The notes under the pieces are model-generated. The model was not told the origin of the DNA, searched no databases, and saw nothing but the letters and a program-made list of their open reading frames with translations. Below, one piece after another: positions 1 to 6,408 of a stretch of 6,498 nucleotides of DNA. The DNA comes from Micrococcales bacterium (GTDB lineage: Bacteria; Actinomycetota; Actinomycetes; Actinomycetales; Microbacteriaceae): positions 1 to 6,498 of the forward strand of contig CANFPR010000050.1 of the NCBI GenBank assembly GCA_947448975.1. The letters are read 5' to 3'. Positions within the stretch are counted from its first letter, which is position 1; each line of letters begins with the position of its first letter. The translations under genes and the position numbers were made by a program.

Positions 1-588
1 AAACTCGACCTAAAGAAACTCATCGAAGTTGCCAACACCTCTAACTCGGCCAACTGGTGGGCCCAAATGGGCATCTACACCAACCGCTCGTTGCTCATCA
101 AAACTTTCGCGGTAGAAAACTTCATCGGTCACTGGGATAGCTACTCGGGCCCGATCATCAACAACCACTTTTGGCGCAGCGACGACAAAGGCAAGTTCAC
201 GATGATTCCTTGGGGTCTCGACAACACCTTTGGCGAAGACCGTGCAACCTCTTCGCTCGGTGACAGCTACTTCTTCACCATGGACACCAAGGAAGCAGGG
301 TATCCGTGGGTGAAAATCGCCAACAAGAAAGATGCCCTGCCACGCGGAATTCTTTTTCAGAAGTGCCTCGACTACAAGCCTTGCAAAACCGAATACCTAA
401 CCGACCTCAAGTTGGTATCGGCTAAGGCCACGTCGATGCAGCTCACCACGTTCATGGCAAACTCGGCCAAGTTGATTGGCAAGCTTGCTTCGAGCAGCGC
501 CGTGATTGAACAGACTCGAACCACCAACTGGGTTAAACAGCAGCAAGCCAACGTCGCGGCGCTCATGAAGAAGTACGGCATTAAGTGA
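1..588 (+). CDS. CotH kinase family protein, C-terminal part (5' end outside window)
   Basis: The frame is open from base 1, so this is the last 195 codons of a longer gene; the ATG at 67 is internal. The CotH core motifs are visible: GHWDSY encoded at 127-144, an NN-H-F segment (the family's NNYY position) shortly after, and PWGLD at 208-222. In known CotH proteins (Bacillus spore coat kinase, atypical protein-kinase fold) these regions hold the Asp residues needed for Mg/ATP binding and phosphotransfer. A CLDYKPC cysteine pair follows about 50 residues later and matches CLSYSPC in the other CotH protein of this window. The protein ends after a Lys-rich helical tail (ends KKYGIK), with no Ig-like extension, transmembrane helix or sorting signal at this end. 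The N-terminal lobe and any signal peptide lie outside the window. The substrate is unknown. The next gene starts 28 bases downstream on the same strand, so co-transcription is likely. Family assignment is confident; kinase activity is inferred. Confidence 0.85.
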   Translation, partial: KLDLKKLIEVANTSNSANWWAQMGIYTNRSLLIKTFAVENFIGHWDSYSGPIINNHFWRSDDKGKFTMIPWGLDNTFGEDRATSSLGDSYFFTMDTKEAGYPWVKIANKKDALPRGILFQKCLDYKPCKTEYLTDLKLVSAKATSMQLTTFMANSAKLIGKLASSSAVIEQTRTTNWVKQQQANVAALMKKYGIK

Positions 589-616
589 CCGGGGCCGAGG
601 CGAAAGTAGCTCTTAG

Positions 617-1816
617 TTGAGCAAACTTGGGCGGCGGCGCATAAGAGTAGCCTTTTTGGTTTTCTACTTCGAAGCCTGGGATGCCCTCGACGAGATCTAC
701 CGCCTAATGCTCGAGTCGCCCGACTTTGAGCCGGTCGTGGTTACGATTCCGCGCAAACTTACCGGCGATGCCGACTTCGGCGGCGAAGACAAGGTGAGCG
801 AGTTCTTTACCGAAGCTGGCATCGAGCACATTCGGTTCAACTTCGAAAACTCCTATGAGGGGCTCAACCAGCTGAAACGTCTGGCTCCCGATTACTTGTT
901 CTTGAACTATCCGTGGCAAAAGAATTACCAGCCGGCGTACAAGATCGAAAACCTGATTGCGTTCACTCGGGTTTGCTATGTGCCCTACTTCTCGCTGCCG
1001 CTGGTGAACGAACCGAACATCGAGGGAATCGCCCCGCACCTGTTTAGACAGTCAACCCACCGCCTGGCTCACCTGGTGTTTTTGCAAGACCGCTCGGTAA
1101 AAGACGCTTTCACCCACACCGAACGCGGCGGCCACCACACCTACTTCACCGGCACGCCCAAGGTTGATTCGCTCATCGAAAAGATGAAAACCCAGCCCAA
1201 GTTTTGGCCGCTGGGCGACAGTGCCGGGCGCTTCAAGGTGCTTTGGGCGCCGCATCACAGCTTTGGTGAGGCGTGGCTAAACTTTGGGGTCTTCGATTCG
1301 ATGCACAACGAAATGCTTGAGTTGGCTCGCGAAAACCCGCACGTCGACTTCGTGCTTCGCCCCCACCCCTACATGTTTGGTTCGCTGGTTGGGCAAAACC
1401 ACATGAGTGCCGAGGCCTTGGCCTACTGGCGTAAAAACTGGGATGCACTGCCAAACACGGCCACCGATGAAATCACAAGTTACGCCGCGCTCATGTTGGC
1501 TGCCGACCTCTTGTTTACCGATGGCATCTCGTTTATCGCCGAGTATCCGCTGGTTACTCGTCGCCCGGCGGTGTTCTTTGAGAAGCAGGGCCACTGGTCG
1601 TTCAACCCGCTCGGTGAAATCGCGGCCAAGAGCACGGTGCGCGTCGAAAGTTTTAGGGAATTTGAGTTGGTGCTGAAGCAGGCGATGGAGTGGGGGCTGC
1701 CGAGCAAGCAAACCGAGATCGACGAGCTATTTGCGGCAGCCAGCCCGTTTCCGGGTGAGGCCGCCAAGCGCATTCTGGCTATTGTGCAGTCTGATGCGCG
1801 CGACCTGCGCGCCTAA
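617..1816 (+). CDS. CDP-glycerol glycerophosphotransferase-like (TagF-type, GT-B fold) protein
   Basis: This 399-residue protein has no signal peptide or membrane segment and is probably cytosolic or peripheral at the membrane. Its C-terminal half carries the TagF-type signature in order: VLWAPHHSF (208-216), LRPHP (247-251) and ADLLFTDGISFIAEY (296-310), followed by RRPAVFFE (315-322). These match the VLYAPT, HP and LLITDYSS-FDY-kPiiFF blocks of CDP-glycerol:polyglycerophosphate glycerophosphotransferases, which transfer glycerol-phosphate from CDP-glycerol to wall polymers. His250, Asp302 and Ser305 are the likely counterparts of active-site residues. The N-terminal half (VAFLVFYFEAWDALDEIY onward) fits the acceptor-side Rossmann domain. 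The TTG at 617 is the most upstream start because an in-frame TAG sits at 614-616; the Shine-Dalgarno match is poor. The next TTG (656) would cut the first beta strand. The gene overlaps the convergent MFS gene by 38 bases. True donor and acceptor are unknown; a related polyol-phosphate or sugar transferase is possible. Confidence 0.75.
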   Translation: MSKLGRRRIRVAFLVFYFEAWDALDEIYRLMLESPDFEPVVVTIPRKLTGDADFGGEDKVSEFFTEAGIEHIRFNFENSYEGLNQLKRLAPDYLFLNYPWQKNYQPAYKIENLIAFTRVCYVPYFSLPLVNEPNIEGIAPHLFRQSTHRLAHLVFLQDRSVKDAFTHTERGGHHTYFTGTPKVDSLIEKMKTQPKFWPLGDSAGRFKVLWAPHHSFGEAWLNFGVFDSMHNEMLELARENPHVDFVLRPHPYMFGSLVGQNHMSAEALAYWRKNWDALPNTATDEITSYAALMLAADLLFTDGISFIAEYPLVTRRPAVFFEKQGHWSFNPLGEIAAKSTVRVESFREFELVLKQAMEWGLPSKQTEIDELFAAASPFPGEAAKRILAIVQSDARDLRA

Positions 1817-2966
1817 CCTCGGGGCCAAAGATCAGCAGAATAATCGCTGAGACAATTGCACTCACGAAGATCACGGCCCGCACACCGTAGAGATCTATCA
1901 AAAAGCCGCTGGCGACGATGCCAATGACGCTTCCGGTTTGAATAACCGCGCCAATCGCGGCATTGACCCGGCCCAGTGCTTCTGACGGTGAGCGAGCCAT
2001 GATGATTCCGATTGCATACGCATTGAGAATCGCGTTGCCCACACCAGCCACAAACGACAGCACCGCCAGAACAGTCCAGTGCCAGGCAATCGACATCATG
2101 AACACGACGGCAATCAAAACAACCAGACCCAAGAGCATCGCCATGGCGTGACGTTTGGAATCGAGTTTGAGCGCAGCAGTACCCAGTGAACCTGCGATGC
2201 TGCCGGCTGCAAAAAGGGCGCTGATGATTCCGTATTCAAAGGGGCTCGCGTGCAATTCGTCTTGCGCCAAGAACACTTCGCCGACATTCAGAGTGCCTAG
2301 AGCGATGATCAGAACGCCAATCAAAACTGTGATGGCGCGAATGAGTCGGTCGTTGAAAACGAACTTGAGCCCTGCGGTTGCGCTCATCTTTTCGCCGTCT
2401 TCGTGAAGCACGGGTTTGCGATTTATGTTTAGTGCGAAGAACACAACTCCGAGCAGCCAAAAACTAACGGCGTCGATTACGAACGGCCAAAAATAGCCGG
2501 TGCTCGCAACCAAAATTCCACCGAGTGCTGGCGCAAAGAGGGTGCCGGCGGAGGCGAATGACTGCATGATTCCTGAAACACGCGGGATGTCTTCTTTTTC
2601 GGTGACACTAACCTGTGCAGCCTGAAAGGCCGGGCCAACCAGTGTGCCGGCGATCGCCGTAATCAGAAGGGCGAACGGTGTCCACCAGAGTGGAAAACCC
2701 AACGAAAGGGTCAGCGAACTCGCACCCATAACAAACAGCGCGGGCAAAATTACCTGTCTCGAGGTGAACTTGTCGGCGATTAGGCCCGAGACGGGAGCCA
2801 TAAAAATGGTGGGAAGCCCAAAGGCCAGCAAATAGACCGAAATGCCGGATGCGCCAACCTGATCTTTGTCGCGCAGCATGACTGCGAAAGTGGTTAGTGA
2901 ACTACCAAGCCACGAGAGTGCGCCGGCGAACGAAAGAATGTAGAGCTTGCGCCACGGAGTTTTCAC
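1779..2966 (-). CDS. MFS transporter (12-TM, MFS_3/DHA3-like exporter)
   Basis: This 395-residue protein is strongly hydrophobic along its whole length, with about 12 predicted transmembrane helices, the usual size for a major facilitator permease. The MFS motif A is visible after TM2 as SGLIADKFTSR (60-70). The weaker second-half copy at the TM8-9 loop and the LGRVNA segment (331-336) are typical of MFS_3 exporters of the EntS/macrolide-efflux kind. A hydrophilic central loop (about 181-205) separates the two six-helix halves. Substrate cannot be told from sequence; proton-driven export of a small molecule is the family expectation. The start is GTG at 2966, preceded by a TAGGCT box with a 7-base gap and no clear Shine-Dalgarno, so a leaderless transcript is likely. 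It lies 28 bases after the DUF3048 gene on the same strand. Its last 12 codons and stop overlap the opposing glycerophosphotransferase-like gene. Confidence 0.9.
   Translation of the reverse strand: MKTPWRKLYILSFAGALSWLGSSLTTFAVMLRDKDQVGASGISVYLLAFGLPTIFMAPVSGLIADKFTSRQVILPALFVMGASSLTLSLGFPLWWTPFALLITAIAGTLVGPAFQAAQVSVTEKEDIPRVSGIMQSFASAGTLFAPALGGILVASTGYFWPFVIDAVSFWLLGVVFFALNINRKPVLHEDGEKMSATAGLKFVFNDRLIRAITVLIGVLIIALGTLNVGEVFLAQDELHASPFEYGIISALFAAGSIAGSLGTAALKLDSKRHAMAMLLGLVVLIAVVFMMSIAWHWTVLAVLSFVAGVGNAILNAYAIGIIMARSPSEALGRVNAAIGAVIQTGSVIGIVASGFLIDLYGVRAVIFVSAIVSAIILLIFGPEVRRAGRAHQTAQ
1796..1812. terminator. GC-rich hairpin in the convergent gene overlap (possible weak bidirectional terminator)
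   Basis: GCGCGC (1796-1801), a 5-base loop GACCT, and GCGCGC (1807-1812) can form a 6-bp all-GC stem. It lies inside the 38-base overlap of the two convergent genes, two bases before the TAA of the plus-strand gene. No T-tract follows on either strand, so it is not a canonical intrinsic terminator. Its only support as one is its position at the shared 3' ends. Confidence 0.2.
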
Positions 2967-2973
2967 GCTCGCT

Positions 2974-2979
2974 AGCCTA
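2974..2979 (-). promoter_or_regulatory. -10 box (TAGGCT) for the MFS gene, leaderless type
   Basis: On the minus strand TAGGCT is followed by 7 bases (AGCGAGC) and then the GTG start. This spacing places the transcription start at or next to the start codon, the arrangement of actinobacterial leaderless genes. The nearly identical string TAGACT-GCGAGC precedes the DUF3048 start. No convincing -35 hexamer is visible. It lies in the 28-base gap after the DUF3048 stop codon. Confidence 0.5.
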
Positions 2980-2994
2980 ACCGCTCAGTGGTGG

Positions 2995-4047
2995 TTATTC
3001 GATTGGAGTTGGCCTAGGCGAAGGTTGAACTTCTGAGATCGAAATATTGAGGTCGCCCTCGGGAGCCATCGGCATCAACTCAACCCAGGTGTTGCCACGG
3101 GCGAGCAAGATTTCTTGCCCCGCTGCATCCCTGATGAAGATTGGTGCGGTTTGGCTGGCCTTCGACCAGGTTGCCTCAACGTACATGCCGCCAGTGAAAA
3201 CCCAAGCCTTGCCGCTGTCGACCATGGTGGTCTTTGGCACGTGGCCATACTTGCGGTCGATTCTTACCTGCAAGACAACTACGTTCTTGGCTGAGATCTG
3301 CTTGCCATCGACGATGTCCATGTGTGGCGCGCCATCTTGGGTGCGAAGCCAACGCGTGCCGTCGGCGCTTGGTGTCCATTCGGCGAGCGCACTCGGAAAG
3401 TAGACCTTGAACTTGTCGACTGCTAGGCCCTTCAGCACGGCCGTTGCTAGTTCGGCACTGGTGAAGAAGAAGCCCTTCTGAGGAGGAGCGAGCTCGGCGT
3501 GAGCCTGCTGAAGTTTTGCCACGTTGACAATCACGTTGTGCGGGGCTTCGCGGTCGGTTGCGCGAGTGAAGGTGCCCTTGCCCTGCTCCTCGGTTTCGTT
3601 GGCGTTGAAAACGTTGGTTGCCTGCATGAGCTTTACGAACTTGAGCTGACCGCCCGAGTAACAGACGATGCCGCCGAATTGGCTAATGATGTCTGGGTCC
3701 ATTGGGCGAATCGAACGCACTGGGCCAACCTGCTCGGGCATACGCGAGTGCCAAACCGCAACTAGGCGGGTGAGGCCACCTTCGACGAGCTCATCGAACA
3801 CCATGTCGGTTTGGTTGAGGTTTACCTGCGGGCGGGCCACGCCAAGGTTGTCGATCTTGCACGCTACCGATGGTCCGTCGAGCGCTGGGTTGGTGCCAGT
3901 TTCGTACTTCGCGCCGGTAAGCGGAGCATAAACGTAAGTCTTGGGCGTCACGGTTGGCGTTGGGCTTGCACTCGGGCCGGCGGTGCATCCGGTGATTGCT
4001 AATGCGGTGATTGCCAGAAGTGATACGAGACGAGCCTGTTTGTTCAT
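2995..4047 (-). CDS. DUF3048 domain-containing (YerB-family) lipoprotein
   Basis: This 350-residue protein begins with a lipoprotein signal peptide: basic N-terminus (MNKQAR), hydrophobic stretch, and lipobox ITGC with Cys21 as the lipidation site. A Ser/Thr/Pro-rich linker (about 22-37) follows, so the mature protein should be tethered to the outer face of the membrane. The DUF3048 N-terminal domain shows KIDN (64-67), ARPQ (71-74), ELVEGGLTR (86-94), VGPVRSIRPMD (107-117) and APHN (168-171). The C-terminal domain shows ATWSKASQTAP (292-302) and GNTWVELMP (318-326). Length is normal for the family (B. subtilis YerB). The biochemical role of DUF3048 is not established as far as I know; a cell-surface role is inferred from the lipobox. 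Start is ATG at 4047, 6 bases after a TAGACT box. It ends with a Pro-rich tail, 28 bases before the MFS start. Confidence 0.92.
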   Translation of the reverse strand: MNKQARLVSLLAITALAITGCTAGPSASPTPTVTPKTYVYAPLTGAKYETGTNPALDGPSVACKIDNLGVARPQVNLNQTDMVFDELVEGGLTRLVAVWHSRMPEQVGPVRSIRPMDPDIISQFGGIVCYSGGQLKFVKLMQATNVFNANETEEQGKGTFTRATDREAPHNVIVNVAKLQQAHAELAPPQKGFFFTSAELATAVLKGLAVDKFKVYFPSALAEWTPSADGTRWLRTQDGAPHMDIVDGKQISAKNVVVLQVRIDRKYGHVPKTTMVDSGKAWVFTGGMYVEATWSKASQTAPIFIRDAAGQEILLARGNTWVELMPMAPEGDLNISISEVQPSPRPTPIE

Positions 4048-4053
4048 GCTCGC

Positions 4054-4059
4054 AGTCTA
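4054..4059 (-). promoter_or_regulatory. -10 box (TAGACT) for the DUF3048 lipoprotein gene, leaderless type
   Basis: On the minus strand TAGACT is followed by 6 bases (GCGAGC) and the ATG at 4047. No Shine-Dalgarno-like purine tract precedes the ATG, so a leaderless mRNA is the simplest reading. A TTCACA hexamer lies upstream but only 11 bases from the -10 box, too close to act as a standard -35. The box sits in the 58-base gap after the CotH gene, so this gene can be transcribed independently of it. Confidence 0.5.
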
Positions 4060-4105
4060 GGGTTTGCGCCTGTGAAACAGAGCGAACCGAGCAAGAAACA
4101 CGGCT

Positions 4106-6361
4106 TTAGTAGGTGAGGTTCCAAGTCTTGGTGAGAGTTGGTAGCCCGAATACTGCAACCGATCGCAAAGTGACCTGGCAGTTTGAGCGGCCCTTGAGCT
4201 TCACCACAACGCGGTTTGCCTCCTGGGTCAACGCACAACCCGCGCTTGCCGTCCACTTGGCCCCGGCATTGAGTGAAGTCTTTTGGGTGCCCTGACGAGC
4301 CAACACAAACTTAGTGGCACCAATCTGGTGAGAGCCGGTTGAACCAAAGCTTCCAACGAAGGTTTGAGTAGCCGCAACCATTCGAACCACGTGGATCTTC
4401 GCAGGATAAACCCAGGTGTCATCCTCGCTCTCTAGGAAGGTAACGAGGCACTGACCGTAACTTACGCGGGCATACAGTTTGTTGCCCACTCGGTAGCATT
4501 TTCCGACGACCTGGCTCGGAATTTGGCTGAGAACGATAAAGCCGCCACTTGGAAGATTGCCGTTGAACGCTGCATCCTTGGTGAGTTTCTTAGCCGGGGC
4601 ATCGCCACGGGCTAGCGAAACGTCTTGCTCGGCAACGGCTTCGGCATACTCGCTGTCAGATGGTGCGGTGACAGTTACCGTACAGATGCCCGATGCGGCA
4701 GTTGGCGAAATGAAAACCCGATTGACGATCGTGCACGAACCGGTGGCGGTAACTACTGCGGGCGACGACGACTTGCTGGTAAAGGTGACCTCGGTGAGTG
4801 CACCGAACTTGGCGCTGTCGATTGGGTCGAGAATAACCACACCATCTTTTTTGGAGTCCATGAGTTCGGCGTAGTTGAGGCTAGTGGCCCACGGCCCATC
4901 GCCCGCTGCCGTTACGCCAACACGGCAATAACCCACAGCCAGAACGGTAACCACACCCGAGGTCGAGTTGACCGAACAGTTCTCGGGGCCCTGCACCACT
5001 TGGTAAGTCAGGGCGCCGTTTCCGCCGTCGCGAGCAACGACTGGGCTGAGGTTTTGACCCACCCTAACGTTGTCGGGCACAGAGTATGCGAGCCGCACAT
5101 AAGAAGAGTGATTGAGGTACGGGGCACCGTTGGGGTTACTTGAGTTCACTGCCGGGCCAACATAGCCAACAACCCAACTTAGGTAGCTCTTGGTATTCGC
5201 CTGCACCCATAGAGCGGAGTCGTAACCCGCCTCTTTGCGAGGGTCACTGATGATGTCTGGGTTGATGGCCGCGGCTACGTCGTCAACCATGGTTGCAAAG
5301 TCGAGGGTCGGAACAATGTCGTTGACTTTGAGTAACGCACCTTTATAAAGCTCTAGGCACGGCGAATAGCTGAGGCAACGCTGAGCCATCATGCCCACGT
5401 CGCCATAGCTGTAAAGGTCGATCCAGCCATTCAACGTTTGGTCGGTACCCCAGGGCAAGATCGTGAACAACCCGTTTTTGGTGCTGTGCGCATAGTAGTT
5501 GTTCTTGATGGTCCAGGCGTAGCCATCCCAGTGGCCGGTGTAGCGCTCAACAGCCATCTCTTTAACAAACTCGTTGATGTCGAGATACTTTTGCACCGCA
5601 GTAAACCAGGCCTCGCCGCTGAGGTTGTTGGTTGCCGAAAGCGCAGCGAGGTCGTCGCGGTTATTGAGGTCGCCCTCGTCAATCTGCAGGCTTTGATACT
5701 GGCTGTCGATAATGTCTTGAACCCAATACGAACCTTCGTAAAGGTGCTGAGTTGAGGTGTACCAGCGCTTGAGGCTAACCGAGTCGTAGGTTTCGATGTT
5801 TAGGTGCAAACCGTAGTCGACGCCGTTTACATAAACGCGCACATAACCAACGCGAGGAGCCGGTACGCCCATGGCCCGAAAGATTCGGTAGGTCATGGCC
5901 TCGTGCAACATCGAAGGGTCTTGAACCATGTTGTTAAAGGTGAACTTCTTGATGCCGTAAAGCCTTTGGCCTTTGACCGAGAAGTTCATCTTTACTTTGA
6001 AGCCGGCCTTGCCGTTTAGGTCACGAAGCGAACCCAAACCGCCTTTGAGTCGCAGCCCAACTTCGAGGTTTGCCGACGGTCCGTTTTTGGTGGTGAAAAC
6101 CATTTGAGCGGGCTGGTAATCGCCCTTGCCGTTGGCCTGAAGATTGTTGTAACTGGTTTGAGGCAGCGTGATATCGGCACGGTTGACTACCACTGGGTCG
6201 AATAGCGAAGCCTGCTCGTCGGTGCCTTCAACATAACTTTTGCCCGACACCGATGCGGCGCTCGCGCTGGTGGTCGACACCAGCGTGCCCGTGAGCGTGA
6301 GCGCGATTAGGGCGATCGCAGCGGCAATGCGGCGAAGTGTTGTCGAAAGGTTATGTGGCAC
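4106..6361 (-). CDS. Secreted CotH kinase family protein with C-terminal Cys-paired Ig-like repeats
   Basis: The protein is 751 residues from the GTG at 6361. I prefer that start to the GTG at 6367, which gives two more residues, because TAGGCT ends only one base before 6367 but 7 bases before 6361. A Sec signal peptide (RR, then hydrophobic run, then ASA, residues 1-36) predicts export. The CotH domain (about 50-400) shows LRLKGG (103-108), HEAMTYRIFRAMGVPAPR (153-170), YGLHLNIETYD (183-193), GHWDGY (276-281), NNYY (287-290) and PWGTDQT (303-309), covering the expected ATP-lobe and Asp motifs of this atypical kinase family. A CLSYSPC pair (329/335) follows. Residues 426-751 are Ig-like segments with Cys pairs 462/479, 543/560, 622/638 and 709/728, so all ten cysteines are in close pairs. 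There is no C-terminal anchor, so the protein is released or held non-covalently. The target is unknown; activity is inferred from the family. Confidence 0.88.
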   Translation of the reverse strand: MPHNLSTTLRRIAAAIALIALTLTGTLVSTTSASAASVSGKSYVEGTDEQASLFDPVVVNRADITLPQTSYNNLQANGKGDYQPAQMVFTTKNGPSANLEVGLRLKGGLGSLRDLNGKAGFKVKMNFSVKGQRLYGIKKFTFNNMVQDPSMLHEAMTYRIFRAMGVPAPRVGYVRVYVNGVDYGLHLNIETYDSVSLKRWYTSTQHLYEGSYWVQDIIDSQYQSLQIDEGDLNNRDDLAALSATNNLSGEAWFTAVQKYLDINEFVKEMAVERYTGHWDGYAWTIKNNYYAHSTKNGLFTILPWGTDQTLNGWIDLYSYGDVGMMAQRCLSYSPCLELYKGALLKVNDIVPTLDFATMVDDVAAAINPDIISDPRKEAGYDSALWVQANTKSYLSWVVGYVGPAVNSSNPNGAPYLNHSSYVRLAYSVPDNVRVGQNLSPVVARDGGNGALTYQVVQGPENCSVNSTSGVVTVLAVGYCRVGVTAAGDGPWATSLNYAELMDSKKDGVVILDPIDSAKFGALTEVTFTSKSSSPAVVTATGSCTIVNRVFISPTAASGICTVTVTAPSDSEYAEAVAEQDVSLARGDAPAKKLTKDAAFNGNLPSGGFIVLSQIPSQVVGKCYRVGNKLYARVSYGQCLVTFLESEDDTWVYPAKIHVVRMVAATQTFVGSFGSTGSHQIGATKFVLARQGTQKTSLNAGAKWTASAGCALTQEANRVVVKLKGRSNCQVTLRSVAVFGLPTLTKTWNLTY
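4109..5086 (-). repeat. Four Ig-like segments with paired cysteines in the CotH protein
   Basis: The C-terminal third of the CotH protein contains four segments of roughly 70-90 residues, each with one Cys pair spaced 15-18 residues apart. The first two have the clear actinobacterial surface-repeat form: a Cys followed by Ser/Thr-Val/Ile, a short variable stretch, then G-x-C-x-V and a V-T-A/A-P run with Ala/Tyr shortly after (GYCRVGVTAAGD and GICTVTVTAPSD). The last two are more divergent (GQCLVTF and SNCQVTL). The likely role is a stalk or binding module stabilised by disulfides outside the cell. The repeat is seen at protein level, not as DNA repeats. Confidence 0.6.
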
Positions 6362-6362
6362 A

Positions 6363-6392
6363 GTCACAAGCCTATGGTTTTGCTTTTAGACT
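6363..6392 (+). promoter_or_regulatory. Divergent promoter for a rightward gene (GTCACA-18-TAGACT)
   Basis: On the plus strand GTCACA (6363-6368, 4 of 6 to TTGACA) is followed after 18 bases by TAGACT (6387-6392). It is the mirror image of the CotH promoter, with the same spacing. A start of transcription near 6399-6400 is expected, a few bases before GTG codons at 6407 and 6409. The presence of a gene to the right is inferred from this promoter and the open frame there. Confidence 0.4.
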
Positions 6393-6397
6393 TGTGA
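6364..6397. repeat. 11-bp inverted repeat (10/11) spanning divergent promoters
   Basis: The left arm TCACAAGCCTA (6364-6374) and right arm TAGACTTGTGA (6387-6397) are inverted copies with one mismatch, separated by a 12-base T-rich spacer. Each arm contains the -10 box of one direction and most of the -35 hexamer of the other. The symmetry may simply reflect a bidirectional promoter, or may also be an operator for a dimeric regulator. The left arm overlaps the upstream GTG (6365-6367) of the CotH gene. Confidence 0.6.
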
Positions 6398-6398
6398 A
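6369..6398 (-). promoter_or_regulatory. Promoter of the secreted CotH gene (TTCACA-18-TAGGCT)
   Basis: Read on the minus strand, TTCACA (6398-6393) matches the TTGACA -35 consensus at 5 of 6 positions. It is followed after 18 bases by TAGGCT (6374-6369), a TANNNT -10 box. Seven bases later comes the GTG at 6361, which predicts a leaderless mRNA and decides the start codon. This is the best-formed promoter in the window. Confidence 0.6.
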
Positions 6399-6408
6399 TA
6401 ATTCGAGT

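Noticed and set aside
67..588. Complete 173-residue protein starting at ATG 67
   Set aside because: The frame is open upstream to base 1, and the residues before the Met continue the CotH helical region, so the gene is truncated by the window edge.
1277..1711. 144-codon minus-strand open frame inside the glycerophosphotransferase-like gene
   Set aside because: It is antisense to conserved motifs (APHHSF, RPHP, FTDGIS) of the real gene, and its own sequence shows no family signature.
4060..4105. Intrinsic terminator between the CotH and DUF3048 genes
   Set aside because: Only a 4-bp stem (CTGT-GAA-ACAG at 4070-4080) is visible, with no T-tract, which is too weak to call.
4625..5143. 172-codon open frame on the plus strand opposite the CotH Ig-like region
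   Set aside because: It lies wholly antisense to a well-supported secreted protein, has no recognisable domain, and is rich in residues expected from reading GC-biased codons backwards. It is best explained as a shadow frame.
6365..6367. GTG at 6367 as the CotH start
   Set aside because: It begins one base after the TAGGCT -10 box, so it would lie upstream of the expected transcription start. The GTG at 6361 has the same 7-base spacing as the MFS gene. It remains possible if another promoter is used.
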